Source: Haliotis asinina (taxonomy: Eukaryota > Mollusca > Gastropoda > Lepetellida > Haliotidae). Taken from it: DNA of 64,000 nucleotides. The translations under genes and the position numbers were made by a program. Below the pieces are notes generated by a model that worked only from the letters and a program-made list of their open reading frames with translations, searched no databases and had not been told where the DNA came from. Shown one piece after another: positions 63,974 through 64,000 of the stretch (the first letter of the stretch is position 1; every line of letters starts with the position of its first letter). The stretch spans positions 26,522,001 to 26,586,000 of the forward strand of contig NC_090291.1 in NCBI RefSeq assembly GCF_037392515.1. Direction: 5' to 3'.

Positions 63974-64000
63974 CTGACAATCACGAAGTATCATTTAGGA

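Overview
This window looks like nuclear DNA from a marine gastropod, most likely an abalone (Haliotis) or another vetigastropod. The basis is recognition of several copies of a short interspersed element, with its GGCGGTCTGTAAATAATCGA core and CTCACTCACTC tail, that is abundant in abalone DNA. Spliced genes with long introns, dense transposon relics and very large simple arrays also fit an invertebrate genome. There is no sign of bacterial gene organisation.

Layout. From 1 to about 12.5 kb the DNA is repeat-rich with no intact gene. It holds relics of at least three LINE lineages, a frame-broken Crypton-derived gene, a Tc1/mariner-like relic, SINEs and a sharp hairpin. From 12.48 to 20.37 kb lies an almost continuous minisatellite of nearly 8 kb: a 57-bp unit, then a 30-bp unit, then the same 30-bp unit in the opposite orientation, meeting at a spacer-free palindrome near 16,832/16,833. 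From 23.46 to 27.63 kb lies a 4-kb CA/TG array that also changes strand. From 27.6 to 31.3 kb is a cluster of exon-like cassettes of unknown function on the minus strand, bracketed by two related flanking copies. From 31.3 to 43.3 kb come more LINE relics and two abutting minisatellites (23 bp and 29 bp).

The last third holds the two clear genes. KDSR (3-ketodihydrosphingosine reductase, plus strand, 43,427-57,382) can be followed through all ten coding exons to a 335-residue protein. Every exon is a multiple of three bases, and the protein ends in a KKXX-type ER retrieval signal. Intron 2 has absorbed a decayed SAP/SWIM/YqaJ transposon gene, itself split by an 845-bp insertion, and a THAP zinc-finger relic on the opposite strand. 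Convergent to KDSR is POP4 (RNase P/MRP subunit p29, minus strand, 61,586-58,952), with five coding exons resolved and only the first few residues missing. The last 100 bases carry a possible exon of a third, unidentified gene on the minus strand.

KDSR performs the second step of sphingolipid synthesis at the ER. POP4 is a core subunit of the tRNA 5'-processing enzyme. They are ordinary housekeeping neighbours with no evident functional link. The unusual content is in the repeats: strand-switching arrays, nested insertions and cassette duplication. All exon boundaries, frames and repeat periods were read by eye; no alignment or database search was run.
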